Counted from the first letter of the stretch, positions 49,801 to 62,994 are shown. The stretch is 64,000 nucleotides of DNA from Eremochloa ophiuroides (GCA_038502445.1 JAHLJS010000008.1:37033030-37097029), one strand, 5' to 3'. A program made the numbers and translations. Notes: generated by a model not told the origin, from the letters alone.

Positions 49801-52800
49801 TCCTATCTAGCATCTTGGTTTCACAACGTAGCCAAACACATCCAAACGAGGTTCCACTTATCCCATGACACCTATCGTGGAGTGCAAAGCAAATAGTTTT
49901 CATGCCTATGGTGGTTCGAAGCCAACCCTGCTCCTATCTTGCATCTTGGTTTCACAACGCATCCAAACGAGGTTCCACTTCTCCCATGACATCTATGAGT
50001 TTCATCGAGTGCAAAGCCAATAGTTTTCGTGCCTACGGTAGGTTCGAAGTAAAGCGTGGTCCTATCTTGCATCTTGGTTTCACAACGCGTCCGAACAAAG
50101 TTCCACTTCTCCCATGGCACCTATGTGTGTTCATGGAATTCAAAGCAAATAGTTTTCACGCCTATGGTGGTTCGAAGCAAACCGTGCTCCTATCTTACAT
50201 CTTGGTTTCACAACGCATCCAAACGGATCTAAACGTGGTTCCACTTCTCACATGACACCTATGTGTTCCATGAACTGCAAAGCAAATAGTTTTCATGCCT
50301 ATGGTGGCTCAAAGCAAACCGTGCTCCTATCTTGCATCTTGGTATCACAACACATCCACATGCATCCAAACGAGGTTCCACTTCTCCCATGACACCTATC
50401 TGTTACATGGAGTTCAAAGCAAATAGTTTTCATGCCAATGGTGGTTCGAAGCAAACCGTGCTCCTATCTTGCATCTTGGTTTCACAACGCATCCATACGC
50501 ATCCAAACAAGGTTCCACTTCTCCCATGACACCTATGTGTTTCGTGGAGTGCAAAGCAAATATTTTTCATGCCTATGGTGGTTCGAAGCGAACCGTGCTC
50601 CTATCTTGCATCTTGGTTTCACAACGCATCCAAATGCATCCAAACGAGGTTCCACTTCTCCCATGACACGTATGTGTTTCATGGAGTGCAAGGCAAATTG
50701 CTTTAATGCCTATGGTTGTTCGAAGCAAACCGTGCTCCTATCTTGCATCTTGGTTTCACAACGTATCCAAACACATCCTAACGAGGTTCCACTTCTCCCA
50801 TGACACCTATGTGTTTCATGGAGTGCAAAGCAAAAAGTTTTCATGCCTATGGTGGTTCGAAGCAAGCCGTGCTCCTATCTTGCGTCTTTGTTTCACAATG
50901 CATCCAAAAACATCCAAACGAGGTTCCACTTTTCCCATGACACCTATTAGTTTCATGGGGAGCAAAGCAAATGGTTTTCGCGCCTATGGTAGGTTCAATG
51001 CAAACTGCGCTCATATCTTGCATCTTGGTTTCACAACGTATCCAAACACATCCAAACGAGGTTCCACTTCTCCCATGACTCCGATGTGTTTCATGGAGTG
51101 CAAAGCAGATAGTTTTCATGCCTATTGTTATTCGAAGCAAACCGTGCACCTATCTTGCATCTTGGTTTCACAACGTATCCAAACGCATCTAAACGTGGTT
51201 CCACTTCTCACATGACACCTATGTGTTCCATGGACTGCAAAGCGAATTGTTTTCATGCCTATGGTGGCTCAAAGCAAACCGTGCTCCTATCTTGCATCTT
51301 GGTATCAAAACACATCCACACGCATCCAAACGAGGTTCCACTTCTCCCATGACACCTATCTGTTACATGGATTTCAAAGCAAATAGTTTTCATGCCAATG
51401 GTGGTTCGAAGCAAACCGTGCTCCTATCTTGCATCTTGGTTTCACAACGCATCCATATGCATCGAAACAAGGTTCCACTTCTCCCATGACACCTATGTGT
51501 TTCGTGGAGTGCAAAGCAAATAGTTTTCATGCCTATGGCGGTTCGAAGCAAACCGTGCTCCAATCTTGCATCTCGGTTTCACAACGCATCCAAACGCATC
51601 CGAACGAGGTTCCACTTCGCAAATGACACCTATGTGTTTCATGGAGTGCAAAGCAAATATTTTTCATGCCTATGGTGGTTCGAAGCGAACCGTGCTCCTA
51701 TCTTGCATCTTGGTTTCACAACGCATCCAAATGCATCCAAACGAGATTCCACTTCTCCCATGACTCCTATGTGTTTCATGGAGTGCAAGGCAAATTGTTT
51801 TAATGCTTATGGTGGTTCGAAGCAAACCGTGCTCCTATCTTGCATCTTGGTTTCACAACGCATCCAAACACTTCCAAACGAGGTTCCACTTCTCCCATGA
51901 CACCTATGTGTTTCATGGAGTGCAAAGCAAATAGTTTTCATGCCTATGGTGGTTCGAAGCAAACCGTGCCCCTATCTTGCGTCTTTGTTTCACAATGCAT
52001 CCAAAAACATCCAAACGAGGTTCCACTTTTCCCATGACACCTATTAGTTTCATGGGGAGCAAAGCAAATAGTTTTCACGCCTATGGTAGGTTCAATGCAA
52101 ACTGCGCTCATATCTTGCATCTTGGTTTCACAATGTATCCAAACACATCCAAACGAGGTTCCACTTCTCCCATGACTCCTATGTGTTTCATGGAGTGCAA
52201 AGGAGATAGTTTTCATGCCTATTGTTATTTGAAGCTAACCGTGCTCCTACTTTGCATCCTGGTTTCAGAATGCATCGAAACGCATCCAAACGAGGTTCCA
52301 GTTCTCCATGTGTTTCATCGAGTGCAAAGCAAATAGTTTTCGTGCCTATGGTAGGTTCGAAGCAAACCGTGCTCCTATCTTGCATCTTGATTTCACAACA
52401 CATCCAAACGCATCCAAACGAGGTTCCACTTCTCTCATGGCACCAATGGGCTTAATGGAGGGCAAAGCAAATAGTTTTCATGCCTATGGCGGTTCCAAGC
52501 AAACCCTGCTCCCATCTTGCATCTTGGTTTCACAACGCATCCAAACATGGTTCCACTTCTCCCATGACACCTATGTGTTTCGTGGAGTGCAAAGCAAATG
52601 GTTTTCATGCCAACGGTGGTTCGAAGGAACCCGTGCTCCTATCTTGCATCTTGGTTTCACAACTTATCCAAACGCATCCGAACGAGGTTCCACTTCTCCC
52701 TTGACACCAATGTGTTTCATGGAGTGCAAAGCAAATAGTTTTCATGCCTATGGTGGTTCGAAGCAAACCGTGCTCCAATCTTGCATCTTGGTTTCACAAC

Positions 52801-54419
52801 GCATCCAAACGAGGTTCCACTTCTCACATGACACCTATGTGTTTCATGCCTATGGTGGTTCGAAGCAAACCGTGCACCTATCTTGCATCTTGGTTTCACC
52901 GCACATCCAAACGTGGTTCCACTTCTCCCATGACACCTATGTGTATCATGGAGTGTAAGGCATATCGATTTCATGCCTATGGTGGTTCGAAGCAAACCGC
53001 GCTCGTATCTTGCATCTTTGTTTAACAATGCATCCAAATGCATCCAAATGAGGTTCCACTTTTCCCATGACACATATGAGTTTCATGGAGTGCAAAACAA
53101 ATAGTTTTCGTGCCTATGGTAGGTCCAAAGCAAACCGTGCTCCTATCTAGCATCTTGGTTTCACAACGTATCCAAACACATCCAAACGAGGTTCCACTTC
53201 TCCCATGACACCTACCATGGAGTGCAAAGCAAATAGTTTTCATGCCTATGGTGGTTCGAAGCCAACCCTGCTCCTATCTTGCATCTTGGTTTCACAACGC
53301 ATCCAAACGCATCCAAACGAGGTTCCACTTCTCCCATGACATCTATGAGTTTCATCGAGTGCAAAGCAAATAGTTTTCGTGCCTACGGTAGGTTCCAAGT
53401 AAAGCGTGGTCCTATCTTGCATCTTGGTTTCACAACGCGTCCGAACAAAGTTCCATTTCTCCAATGGCACCTATGTGTTTCATGGAATTCAGAGCAAATA
53501 GTTTTCATGCCTACGGTGATTCGAAGCAAACCGTGCTCCTATCTTACATCTTGGTTTCACAACGCATCCAAACGCATCTAAACGTGGTTCCACTTCTCAC
53601 ATGACACCTATGTGTTCCAAGGACTGCAAAGCAAATAGTTTTCATGCCTATGGTGGCTCAAAGCAAACCGTGCTCCTATCTTGCATCTTGGTATCACAAC
53701 ACATCCACACGCATCCAAACGAGGTTCCACTTCTCCCATGACACCTATCTGTTACATGGAGTTCAAAGCAAATAGTTTTCATGCCAATGGTGGTTCGAAG
53801 CAAACCGTGCTCCTATCTTGCATCTTGGTTTCACAACGCATCCATATGCATCCAAACAAGGTTCCACTTCTCCCATGACACCTATGTGTTTCGTGGAGTG
53901 CAAAGCAAATATTTTTCATGCCTATGGTGGTTCGAAGCGAACCGTGCTCCTATCTTGCATCTTGGTTTCACAACGCATCCAAATGCATCCAAACGAGGTT
54001 CCACTTCTCCCATGACACGTATGTGTTTCATGAAGTGTAAGGCAAATTGTTTTAATGCCTATGGTGGTTCGAAGCAAACCGTGCTCCTATCTTGCATCTT
54101 AGTTTCACAACGCATCCAAACACTTCCAAACGAGGTTCCACTTCACCCATGACACCTATGTGTTTCATGGAGTGCAAAGCAAAAAGTTTTCATGCCTATG
54201 GTGGTTCGAAGCAAGCCGTGCTCCCATCTTGCCTCTTTGTTTCACAATGCATCCAAAAACATCCAAACCAGGTTCCACTTTTCCCATGACACCTATGAGT
54301 TTCATGGGGAGCAAAGCAAATGGTTTTCACGCCTATGGTAGGTTCAAAGCAAACTGCGCTCATATCTTGCATCTTGGTTTCACAACGTATCCAAACACAT
54401 CCAAACGAGGTTCCACTTC

Positions 54420-55178
54420 TGATGAGGATTGTCCATGGCATATTGTGCAATTCCGTTAACCGTCAAAACAATTTTCAGTGGTCTAGTGGTTCTTGTTCCA
54501 TGAACTATGCGACCATCTCTGTGCAGTTTTAGCATGCCCAATACATGTGTGAAGAAAGCTATTGAAGTCTAGTTTCCAATGCAACAAACGGTGCATCTTT
54601 TGGACTTCCGAGCTTGGAGTTATGGCTGTTTTAGTGGAGGCTGCACAGGCTGTTAGTGCTGCGCGAGAATCAAAGAAGACCCTTCAATTTCTCCACCAAG
54701 ATGACCTTCCGCTTTCTTTTATTTATGCCTTTGTTCACACCCAACCAGGAGAGATGTTCCTGAGTATAAATATCCATGTAATCCTCCATTGTAATAAGAT
54801 AAGATAAGAGACTTTTGATAATGATAAGATAGCCACCTTGTGTGTGTTCTTCTCCGATGGAGAGAATATTTGGAAATCTGTGGTAAGGCATGAGTGCTTT
54901 GCAACTTAGTTCTTTCGATTCCTGAGGGGGTTGTAGAACGCCGAACTGCGGTTCACCCAGTTTGTGAATCACGTCTTTACGGCGTGATTGCGTGGGCTGG
55001 TTTTCGTCGATGCATGGAAGGGTGGATGTCTCGGCAGTTCGTCGCGGGTGCAACATCTCATGGTGCACTACCTCTCCATCAGGTCGTGCAGCGATAGTTA
55101 TCTTTTCTCCTTTGCTCCACCATGAAGATCGGGCAACAACAGCAGCTCACGCGTGATCCGTCGCGTGTGTGCGTATCA
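54420..55178 (+). repeat. E3 LTR copy 1 (759 bp, complete)
   Basis: Starts TGATGAGGATTG and ends GTGCGTATCA, directly followed by the primer-binding site. It differs from copy 2 at one position over the shared 749 bp (A at 55060, G at 56200). Confidence 0.95.
54765..54772 (+). promoter_or_regulatory. Probable TATA box in E3 LTR copy 1
   Basis: TATAAATA in the context CCTGAGTATAAATATCC. The same site is at 55905-55912 in copy 2. The third copy reads TATAAGTA near 56453 and is weaker. Confidence 0.6.
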
Positions 55179-55180
55179 TT

Positions 55181-55193
55181 TGGTATCGGAGCC
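55181..55193 (+). other. Primer-binding site of E3
   Basis: TGGTATCGGAGCC, two bases after the LTR, matches the initiator-methionine tRNA primer site common in plant Ty3/gypsy elements, with G for A at one position. Confidence 0.85.
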
Positions 55194-55523
55194 TTGGTTG
55201 CCATGGTGTGAGCAATCTTCCTTTGTTCCTTTTGCAATCTTGATTCATACACTGGCTTGTCAATTCTAGTTTGGTGTTGATCTGATTGAACTATCATAAG
55301 GTAGAGATTGTTGGGAGATGAACTTTTGTTCACCCTGTTTGTGCCTTCACATCTATATGGTGTGATTGCGTGGACTTGTTTCCTCTCATCAAAATCTCCT
55401 AGATGTTTGATCAGGTTTATACTGATTGGAGTTGATCCCAGTAGTGTGACAAGTTTGTGTTTATCTACCTTGTTCTGTTGAGTCCATAATAATCAACGGC
55501 CATATATCCTACAATAATCAGCA

Positions 55524-55541
55524 TGAGTCGAGGACGACTCA
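55524..55541. other. Short perfect palindrome in E3
   Basis: TGAGTCGAGGACGACTCA, identical to the palindrome beside the E1 polypurine tract although E3 is non-coding. Confidence 0.85.
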
Positions 55542-55545
55542 TTTT

Positions 55546-55559
55546 GAAGGAAGGGAGAA
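55546..55559 (+). other. Polypurine tract of E3
   Basis: GAAGGAAGGGAGAA directly precedes the second LTR start TGATGAGGATTG. Confidence 0.9.
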
Positions 55560-56308
55560 TGATGAGGATTGTCCATGGCATATTGTGCAATTCCGTTAAC
55601 CGTCAAAACAATTTTCAGTGGTCTAGTGGTTCTTGTTCCATGAACTATGCGACCATCTCTGTGCAGTTTTAGCATGCCCAATACATGTGTGAAGAAAGCT
55701 ATTGAAGTCTAGTTTCCAATGCAACAAACGGTGCATCTTTTGGACTTCCGAGCTTGGAGTTATGGCTGTTTTAGTGGAGGCTGCACAGGCTGTTAGTGCT
55801 GCGCGAGAATCAAAGAAGACCCTTCAATTTCTCCACCAAGATGACCTTCCGCTTTCTTTTATTTATGCCTTTGTTCACACCCAACCAGGAGAGATGTTCC
55901 TGAGTATAAATATCCATGTAATCCTCCATTGTAATAAGATAAGATAAGAGACTTTTGATAATGATAAGATAGCCACCTTGTGTGTGTTCTTCTCCGATGG
56001 AGAGAATATTTGGAAATCTGTGGTAAGGCATGAGTGCTTTGCAACTTAGTTCTTTCGATTCCTGAGGGGGTTGTAGAACGCCGAACTGCGGTTCACCCAG
56101 TTTGTGAATCACGTCTTTACGGCGTGATTGCGTGGGCTGGTTTTCGTCGATGCATGGAAGGGTGGATGTCTCGGCAGTTCGTCGCGGGTGCAACATCTCG
56201 TGGTGCACTACCTCTCCATCAGGTCGTGCAGCGATAGTTATCTTTTCTCCTTTGCTCCACCATGAAGATCGGGCAACAACAGCAGCTCACGCGTGATCCG
56301 TCGCGTGT
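55560..56308 (+). repeat. E3 LTR copy 2 (749 bp, last 10 bp missing)
   Basis: Matches copy 1 with one mismatch until CGCGTGT, where it jumps to an internal point of a third LTR copy. Only about one base of overlap is seen at the join. Confidence 0.93.
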
Positions 56309-56867
56309 ATGGCTGTTTTAGTGGAGATAGCATTAGCTGTTGGTGGCTGCGCGAGAATCAAAGAAGACCCTTCAATTTCTCCACTAAGATAACCTTTCAA
56401 CTACATCAATTAGTACCCATGTTTACACCTAACCAGGAGGGATGTTCCTGAGTATAAGTATCCATGTAATCCTCCATTGTAAAAAAAAATGATATGATAT
56501 GATATTGATAATGAAAGGATAGCCACTGTGCATCTGTTCTTCTCTAATGGAGAGAATATTTGGAGCCTTTAGTGAGGCATGAGTGCTTTGCGCCTGAGTT
56601 CTTTCAACTACTGAGGGGGTTGTAGAACGCCGAACTGCGGTTCACCCAGTTTGTGAATCACGTCTTTACGGCGTGATTGCGTGGGCTGGTTTTCGTCGAT
56701 GCATGGAAGGGTGGATGTCTCGGCAGTTCGTCGCGGGTGCAACATCTCGTGGTGCACTACCTCTCCATCAGGTCGTGCAGCGATAGTTATCTTTTCTCCT
56801 TTGCTCCACCATGAAGATCGGGCAACAACAGCAGCTCACGCGTGATCCGTCGCGTGTGTGCGTATCA
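56309..56867 (+). repeat. E3 LTR copy 3 (559 bp, first ~202 bp missing)
   Basis: Its first ~300 bp are clearly diverged from copies 1 and 2 (for example a run of nine A followed by TGATATGATATG where they have AATAAGATAAGATAAG). From about 56617 to the end it is identical to copy 2. It supplies the true right terminus, next to the ACTTC duplication. Confidence 0.93.
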
Positions 56868-59520
56868 ACTTCTCCCCTGACTCCGATGTGTTTCATGGAG
56901 TGCAAAGCAGATAGTTTTCATGCCTATTGTTATTCGAAGCAAAGCATGCTCCTATCTTGCATCGTGGTTTCAGAATGCATCGAAACGCATCCAAACGAGG
57001 TTCCAGTTCTCCATGTGTTTCATCGAGTGCAAAGCAAATAGTTTTCGTGCCTATGGTAGGTTCGAAGCAAACCGTGCTCCTATCCTGCATCTTGATTTCA
57101 CAACACATCCAAACGCATCCAAACAAGGTTCCACTTCTCTCATGGCACCAATGGGTTTAATGGAGTGCAAAGCAAATAGTTTTCATGCCTATGGCGGTTC
57201 CAAGCAAACCCTGCTCCTATCTTGCATCTTGGTTTCACAACGCATCCAAACGCATCCACACATGGTTCCACTTCTCCCATGACACCTATGTGTTTCATGG
57301 TGTGCAAAGCAAATGGTTTTCATGCCAATGGTGGTTCGAAGGAACCCGTTCTCCTATCTTGCACTTGGTTTCTCAACTCATCGAAACGCATCCGAACGAG
57401 GTTCCACTTCTCCCATGACACATATGTGTTTCATGGAGTGCAAAGCAAATAGTTTTCATGCCTATGGTGGTTCGAAGCAAACCGTGCTCCAATCTTGCAT
57501 CTTGGTTTCACAACGCACCCAAACGATGTTCCACTTCTCACATGACACCTATGTGTTTCATTGCTATGGTGGTTCGAAGCAAACCGTGCACCTATCTTGC
57601 ATCTTGGTTTCACAACACATCCAAACGTGGTTCCACTTCTCCCATGACACCTTTGTGTATCATGGAGTGTAAGGCAAATCGCTTTCATGCCTATGGTGGT
57701 TCGAAGCAAACCGTGCTCCTATCTTGCATCTTTGTTTAACAATGCATCCAAATGCATCCAAATGAGGTTCCACTTTTTCCATGACACATATGAGTTTCAT
57801 GGAGTGCAAAACAAATAGTTTTCGTGCCTATGGTAGGTCCAAAGCAAACCGTGCTCCTATCTAGCATCTTGGTATCACAACACATCCACACGCATCCAAA
57901 CGAGGTTCCTCTTCTCACATGACACCTATGTGTTCCATGGACTGCAAAGCGAATAGTTTTCATGCCTATGGTAGCTCAAAGCAAACCGTGCTCCTATCTT
58001 GCATCTTGGTATCACAACGCATCCACACGCATCCAAACGAGGTTCCACTTCTCCCATGACACCTATCTGTTACATGGAGTTCAAAGCAAATAGTTTTCAT
58101 GCCAATGGTGGTTCCAAGCAAACCGTGCTCCTATCTTGCATCTTGGTTTCACAACGCATCCATACGCATCCAAACAAGGTTCCACTTCTCCCATTACACC
58201 TATGTGTTTCGTGGAGTGCAAGGCAAATAGTTTTCATGCCTATGGCGGTTCGAAGCAAACCGTGCTCTAATCTTGCATCTTGGTTTCACAACGCATCCAA
58301 ACGCATCCGAACGGGTTTCCACATCTCAAATGACACCTATGTGTTTCATGGAGTGCAAAGCAAATATATTTCATGCCTATGGTGGTTCGAAGCGAACCGT
58401 GCTCCTATCTTGCATCTTGGTTTCCCAACGCATCCATATGCATCCAAACGAGATTCCACTTCTCCCATGACACCTATGTGTTTCATTGAGTGCAAGGCAA
58501 ATTGTTTTAATGCCTATGGTGGTTCGAAGCAAACCGTGCTCCTATCTTGCATATTTGTTTCACAATGCATCCAAACGCATCCAAACGAGGTTCCACTTTT
58601 CCCGTGACACCTATGATTGTCATGGAGTTCAAAGCAAATAGTTTTCGCGCCTATGGTAGGTTCAAAGCAAACCATGCTCCTATCTAGCATCTTGGTTTCA
58701 CAACGTATCGTAACACATCCGAACGAGGTTCCACTTCCCCCATGACACCTATGTGTTTCGTGGAGTGCAAAGCAAATAGTTTTCATGCCTATGGTGGTTC
58801 GAAGCAAACGGTGCACCTATCTTGCATCTTGGTTTCACAACACATCCAAACGAGGTTCCACTTCTCCCATGACACCTATGTGTTTCATGGATTTCAAGGC
58901 AAATCATTTTCATGCCTATGGTGGTTCGAAGCAAACCGTGCTCCTATCTTGCATCTTTGTTTAACAATGCATCCAAACGAGGTTCCGCTTTTCCCACGAC
59001 ACCTATGAGTTTCATGGCGTGCAAAACAAATAGTTTTCGTGCCTATGGTAGGTTCAAAGCAAACCGTGCTCCTATCTTGCATCTTGGTTTCACAACGTAT
59101 CTAAACACATCCAAACGAGGTTCCACTTCTCCCATGACACCTATCATGGAGTGCAAAGCAAATAGTGTTCATGCCTACGGTGGTTCGAAGCCAACCCTGC
59201 TCCTATCTTGTATCTTGGTTTCACAACGCATCCAAACGCATTCAAACGAGGTTCCACTTCTCCCATGACATCTATGAGTTTCATCGAGTGCAAAGCAAAT
59301 AGTTTTCGTGCCTACGGTAGGTTTGAAGGAAAGCGTGGCCCTATCTTGCATCTTGGTTTCACAACGCGTCCAAACAAAGTTCCATTTCTCCCTTGGCACC
59401 TATGTGTTTCATGGAATTCAAAGCAAAGAGTTTTCATGCCTATGGTGGTTCAAAGCAAACCGTGCTCCTATATTGCATCTTGGATTCACAACGCATCCAA
59501 ACGCATCCAAACGTGGTTCA

Positions 59521-60526
59521 TGGAGTGCAAGGCAAATAGTTTTCATGGCTATGGTGGTTCGAAGCAAACCGTTCTCCTATCTTGTATCTTTGTTTCATAA
59601 TGCATCCAAACGCATCCAAACGAGGTTCCACTTTTCCCAAGACACCTATGAGTTTCATGGAGTGCAAAGCAAATAGTTTTCGTGCCTATGGTAGGTTCAA
59701 AGCAAACCATGCTCCTATCTTGCATCTTAGTTTCACAACGTATCCAAACACATCCAAACGAGGTTCCACTTCTCCCATAACACCTGTGTGTTTCATGGAG
59801 TGCAAAGCAAATAGTTTTCATGCCTTTGGTGGTTCGAAGCAAACCCTACTCCTATCTTGCATCTTGGTTTCACAACGCATCCAAACAAGGTTCCACTTCT
59901 CCCATGACACCTATGAGTTTCATTGAGTGCAAAGCAAATAGTTTTCGTGCCAACGGTAGGTTCGAAGCAAACTGTGGTCCTATCTTGCATCTCGGTTTCA
60001 CAACGCATCCAAACGCATCCAAACAAGTTCCACTTCTCCCATGACACCAATGTGTTTGATGGAGTGCAAAGCAAATAGTTTTCATGCCCATTGTGGTTCG
60101 AAGCCAACCCTGCTCCTATCTTCTATCTTGGTTTCACAACGCATCCAAACGCATCCAAACGAGGTTCCACTTCTCCCATGACATCTATGAGTTTCATCGA
60201 GTGCAAAGCAAATAGTTTTCGTGCCTACGGTAGGTTTGAAGTAAAGCGTGGCCCTATCTTGCATCTTGGTTTCACAACGCGTCCAAACAAAGTTCCACTT
60301 CTCCCTTGGCACCTATGTGTTTCATGGAATTCAAAGCAAAGAGTTTTCATGCCTATGGTGGTTCAAAGCAAACCGTGCTCCTATATTGCATCTTGGTTTC
60401 ACAACGCATCCAAACGCATCCAAACGTGGTTCCACTTCTCCCATGACACCTATGTGTTTCATGGACTGCAAATCAAATAGTTTTCATGCCTACGGTGGCT
60501 CAAAGCTAACCGTGCTCCTATCTTGC
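59521..60526 (+). repeat. Satellite block duplicated at the right edge, copy 1
   Basis: About 1 kb nearly identical to 62995-64000 (offset 3474 bp), including private variants such as CACCTGTGTGTTTC, GTGCCAACGGTAGG and ATGCCCATTGTGG. Only scattered single-base differences are seen. Confidence 0.85.
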
Positions 60527-62994
60527 ATCATGGTATCACAACACATCCACACGCATCCAAACGAGGTTCCACTTCTCCCATGACAACTATCTGTTTCATG
60601 GAGTTCAAAGCAAATAGTTCTCATGCCTACGGTGGTTCGAAGCAAACCGTGCTCCTATCTTGCATTTTGGTTTCACAACGCATCCATACGCATCCAAACT
60701 AGGTTCCACTTCTCCCATGACACCTAGGTGTTTCATGGAGTGCAAGGCAAATTGTTTTAATGCCTATGGTGGTTCGAAGCAAACCGTGCTCGTATCTTGC
60801 ATGTTTGTTTCACAATGAATCCAAACGCATCCAAACGAGGTTCCACTTTTCCCATGACACCTATGCAAAGAAAATAGGTTTCGTGCCTATGGTAGGTTCA
60901 AAGCAAACCATGCTCCTATCTTGCATCTTGGTTTCACAACGTATCCAAACACATCCAAACGAGGTTCCACTTCTCCCATGACACCTATGTGTTTCATGGA
61001 GTGCAAAGCAAATAGTTTTCATGCCTATGGTGGTTCGAAGCAAACCCTGCTCCTATGTTGCATCTTGGTTTCACAACGCATCCAAACGAGGTTCCACTTC
61101 TCCCATGACATCTGTGTGTTTCATCAACTGCAAAGCAAATAGTTTTCGTGCCTATGGTAGGTTCGAAGTAAATCGTGGTCCTATATTGCATCTTAGTTTC
61201 ACAACACATCCAAACAAGGTTCCACCTCTCCCTTGACACCGATGTGTTTCATGGAGTTCAAAGCCAAAAGTTTTCATGCCTGTGGTGGCTCGAAGCAAAC
61301 CGTGCTCCTATCTTGCATCTTAGTTTCACAACACATCCACACGCATCCAAACGAGGTTCCACTTCTCACATGACACCTATCTATTTCATGGAGAGCAAAG
61401 CAAATAGTTTTCATGCCAATGGTGGTTCGAAGCAAACCGTGCTCCTATCTTGCATCTTGGTTTCACAACGCATCCATACGCAACCAAACAAGGTTCCACT
61501 TCTCCCATGACACCTATGTGTTTCATGGAGTGCAAGACAAATAGTTTTCATTCCTATGGTGGTTCGAAGCATACCGTGCTCCAATCTTGTATCTTTGTTT
61601 CACAATGCATGCAAACGCATCCAAACGAGGTTCCACTTTTTCCATGACACCTATGAGTTTCATGGAGTGCAAAGAAATAGTTTTCGTGGCTATGGTAGGT
61701 TCAGAGCAAACCATGCTCCTATCTTGCATCTTGGTCTCACAACGGATCCAAGCACATATAAACGAGGTTCCACTTCTCCCATGACACCTATGTGTTTCAT
61801 GGAGTGCGAAGCAAATATTTTCATGCCTATGGTGGTTCGAAGCAAACCGTGCTCGTATATTGCATCTGGGTCTCACAACGTATCCAAAGACATCCAAACG
61901 AGGTTCCGCTTCTCCCAGGACACCTATGTGTTTCATGGAGTGCAAAGCAAATATTTTCATGCCTTTGGTGGCTCGAAGGAAACCGTGCTCGTATCTTGCA
62001 TCTTGGTTTCACAACGCATCCAAACGAGGTTCCTCTTCTCCCATGACACCTATGTGTTTTATGGAGTGCAAAGCAAATAGTTTTCATGCCTATGGTGGAT
62101 TGAAGCAAACCGTGCACCTATCATGCATCGTGGCTTCACAACTCATCCGTACGCATCCAAACAAGGTTCCACTTCTCCCATGACACCGATGTGTTTCATG
62201 GAGTGCAAAGCAAATAGTTTTCGTGGCTATGGTAGGTTCGAAGCAAGCCGTGCTCCTATCTTGCATCTTGGTTTCAAAACGGATCCAAAAACATCCAAAC
62301 GAGGTTCCACTTCTCCCATGGCACCTATGTGTTTCATGGAGTGCAAAGCAAATAGTTTTCGTGCCTATGGTACGTTCAAAGGACACCCTGCTCCTATCTT
62401 GCATCTTGCTTTCACAACGCATCCAAACGAGGTTCCACTTCTCCCATGACGTCTATGAGTTTCATCGATTGCAAAGCAAATAGTTTTCGTGCCTACGGTA
62501 GGTTCGAAGCATACCGTGCTCCTATCTTGCATCATGGTTTCACAACGCATCCAAACAAGGTTCCGCTTCCCCCATGACACCTATGTGTTTCATGGAGTGC
62601 AAAGCAAATAGTTTTCGTGCCTACGGTGGTTCGAAGCAAACCGTGCCCCTATCTTACACCTTTGTTTCACGACGCATCCATACGCATCCAAACAAGGTTC
62701 CACTTCTCCCATGACACCTATGTGTTTCATGGAGTGCAAAGCAAATAGTTTTCATGCATATGGAGGTTTGAAACAAACCGTGCTCCTATCTTGCATCTTG
62801 GTTTCACAACGCATCCAAATTAGGTTCCACTTTTTCCCATGACACCTATGTGTTTCATGGAGTGCAAGGCAAATTGTTTGCATGCGTATGGTGGTTTGAA
62901 GCAAACCGTGTTCCTATCTTGCATCTTGGTTTCACAATGCATGCAAACGCATCCAAACAAGGTTCCACTTCTCCCATGACACCTTGGTGTTTCA

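Larger units (their letters stand above)
38703..54419 (+). repeat. 137-bp satellite array, segment 4
   Basis: About 15.7 kb, same orientation. From 43.6 kb onward an ordered set of subtypes recurs with a spacing of about 3.06 kb. Examples are the GAATGCATCGAAACGC monomer near 43715, 45966, 46769, 49163 and 52267, the 25-bp-deleted monomer near 44300, 47352 and 52844, and the CACCTATCATGGAG or CACCTACCATGGAG monomer near 44656, 47711 and 53213. The final ACTTC (54415-54419) is the E3 target duplication. Confidence 0.96.
55179..55559 (+). other. Internal region of E3, non-coding
   Basis: Only 381 bp separate the first two LTRs. There is no reading frame of note. It keeps the signals needed in cis: a primer site at the left end, the palindrome at 55524-55541 and a polypurine tract at the right end. 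This suggests internal deletion of gag-pol, or a designed-like minimal non-autonomous form. Confidence 0.9.
54420..56867 (+). mobile_element. E3: non-coding LTR element with three LTR copies (2448 bp)
   Basis: Order is full LTR (759 bp), 381-bp internal region with primer site and polypurine tract, a second LTR lacking its last 10 bp, then a third LTR lacking its first ~202 bp. A single 5-bp target duplication, ACTTC, flanks the whole (54415-54419 and 56868-56872), so it behaves as one insertion. There is no gag or pol. The LTR start TGATGAGGATTG and the similarity of its U5 half to E2 make it a likely non-autonomous relative that would need proteins from a coding partner. Confidence 0.93.

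Noticed and set aside
54670..55068. A 132-codon minus-strand frame in E3 LTR copy 1, repeated in copy 2
   Set aside because: It recurs only because the LTR is repeated, crosses the TATA region and U5, and has no recognisable motif.
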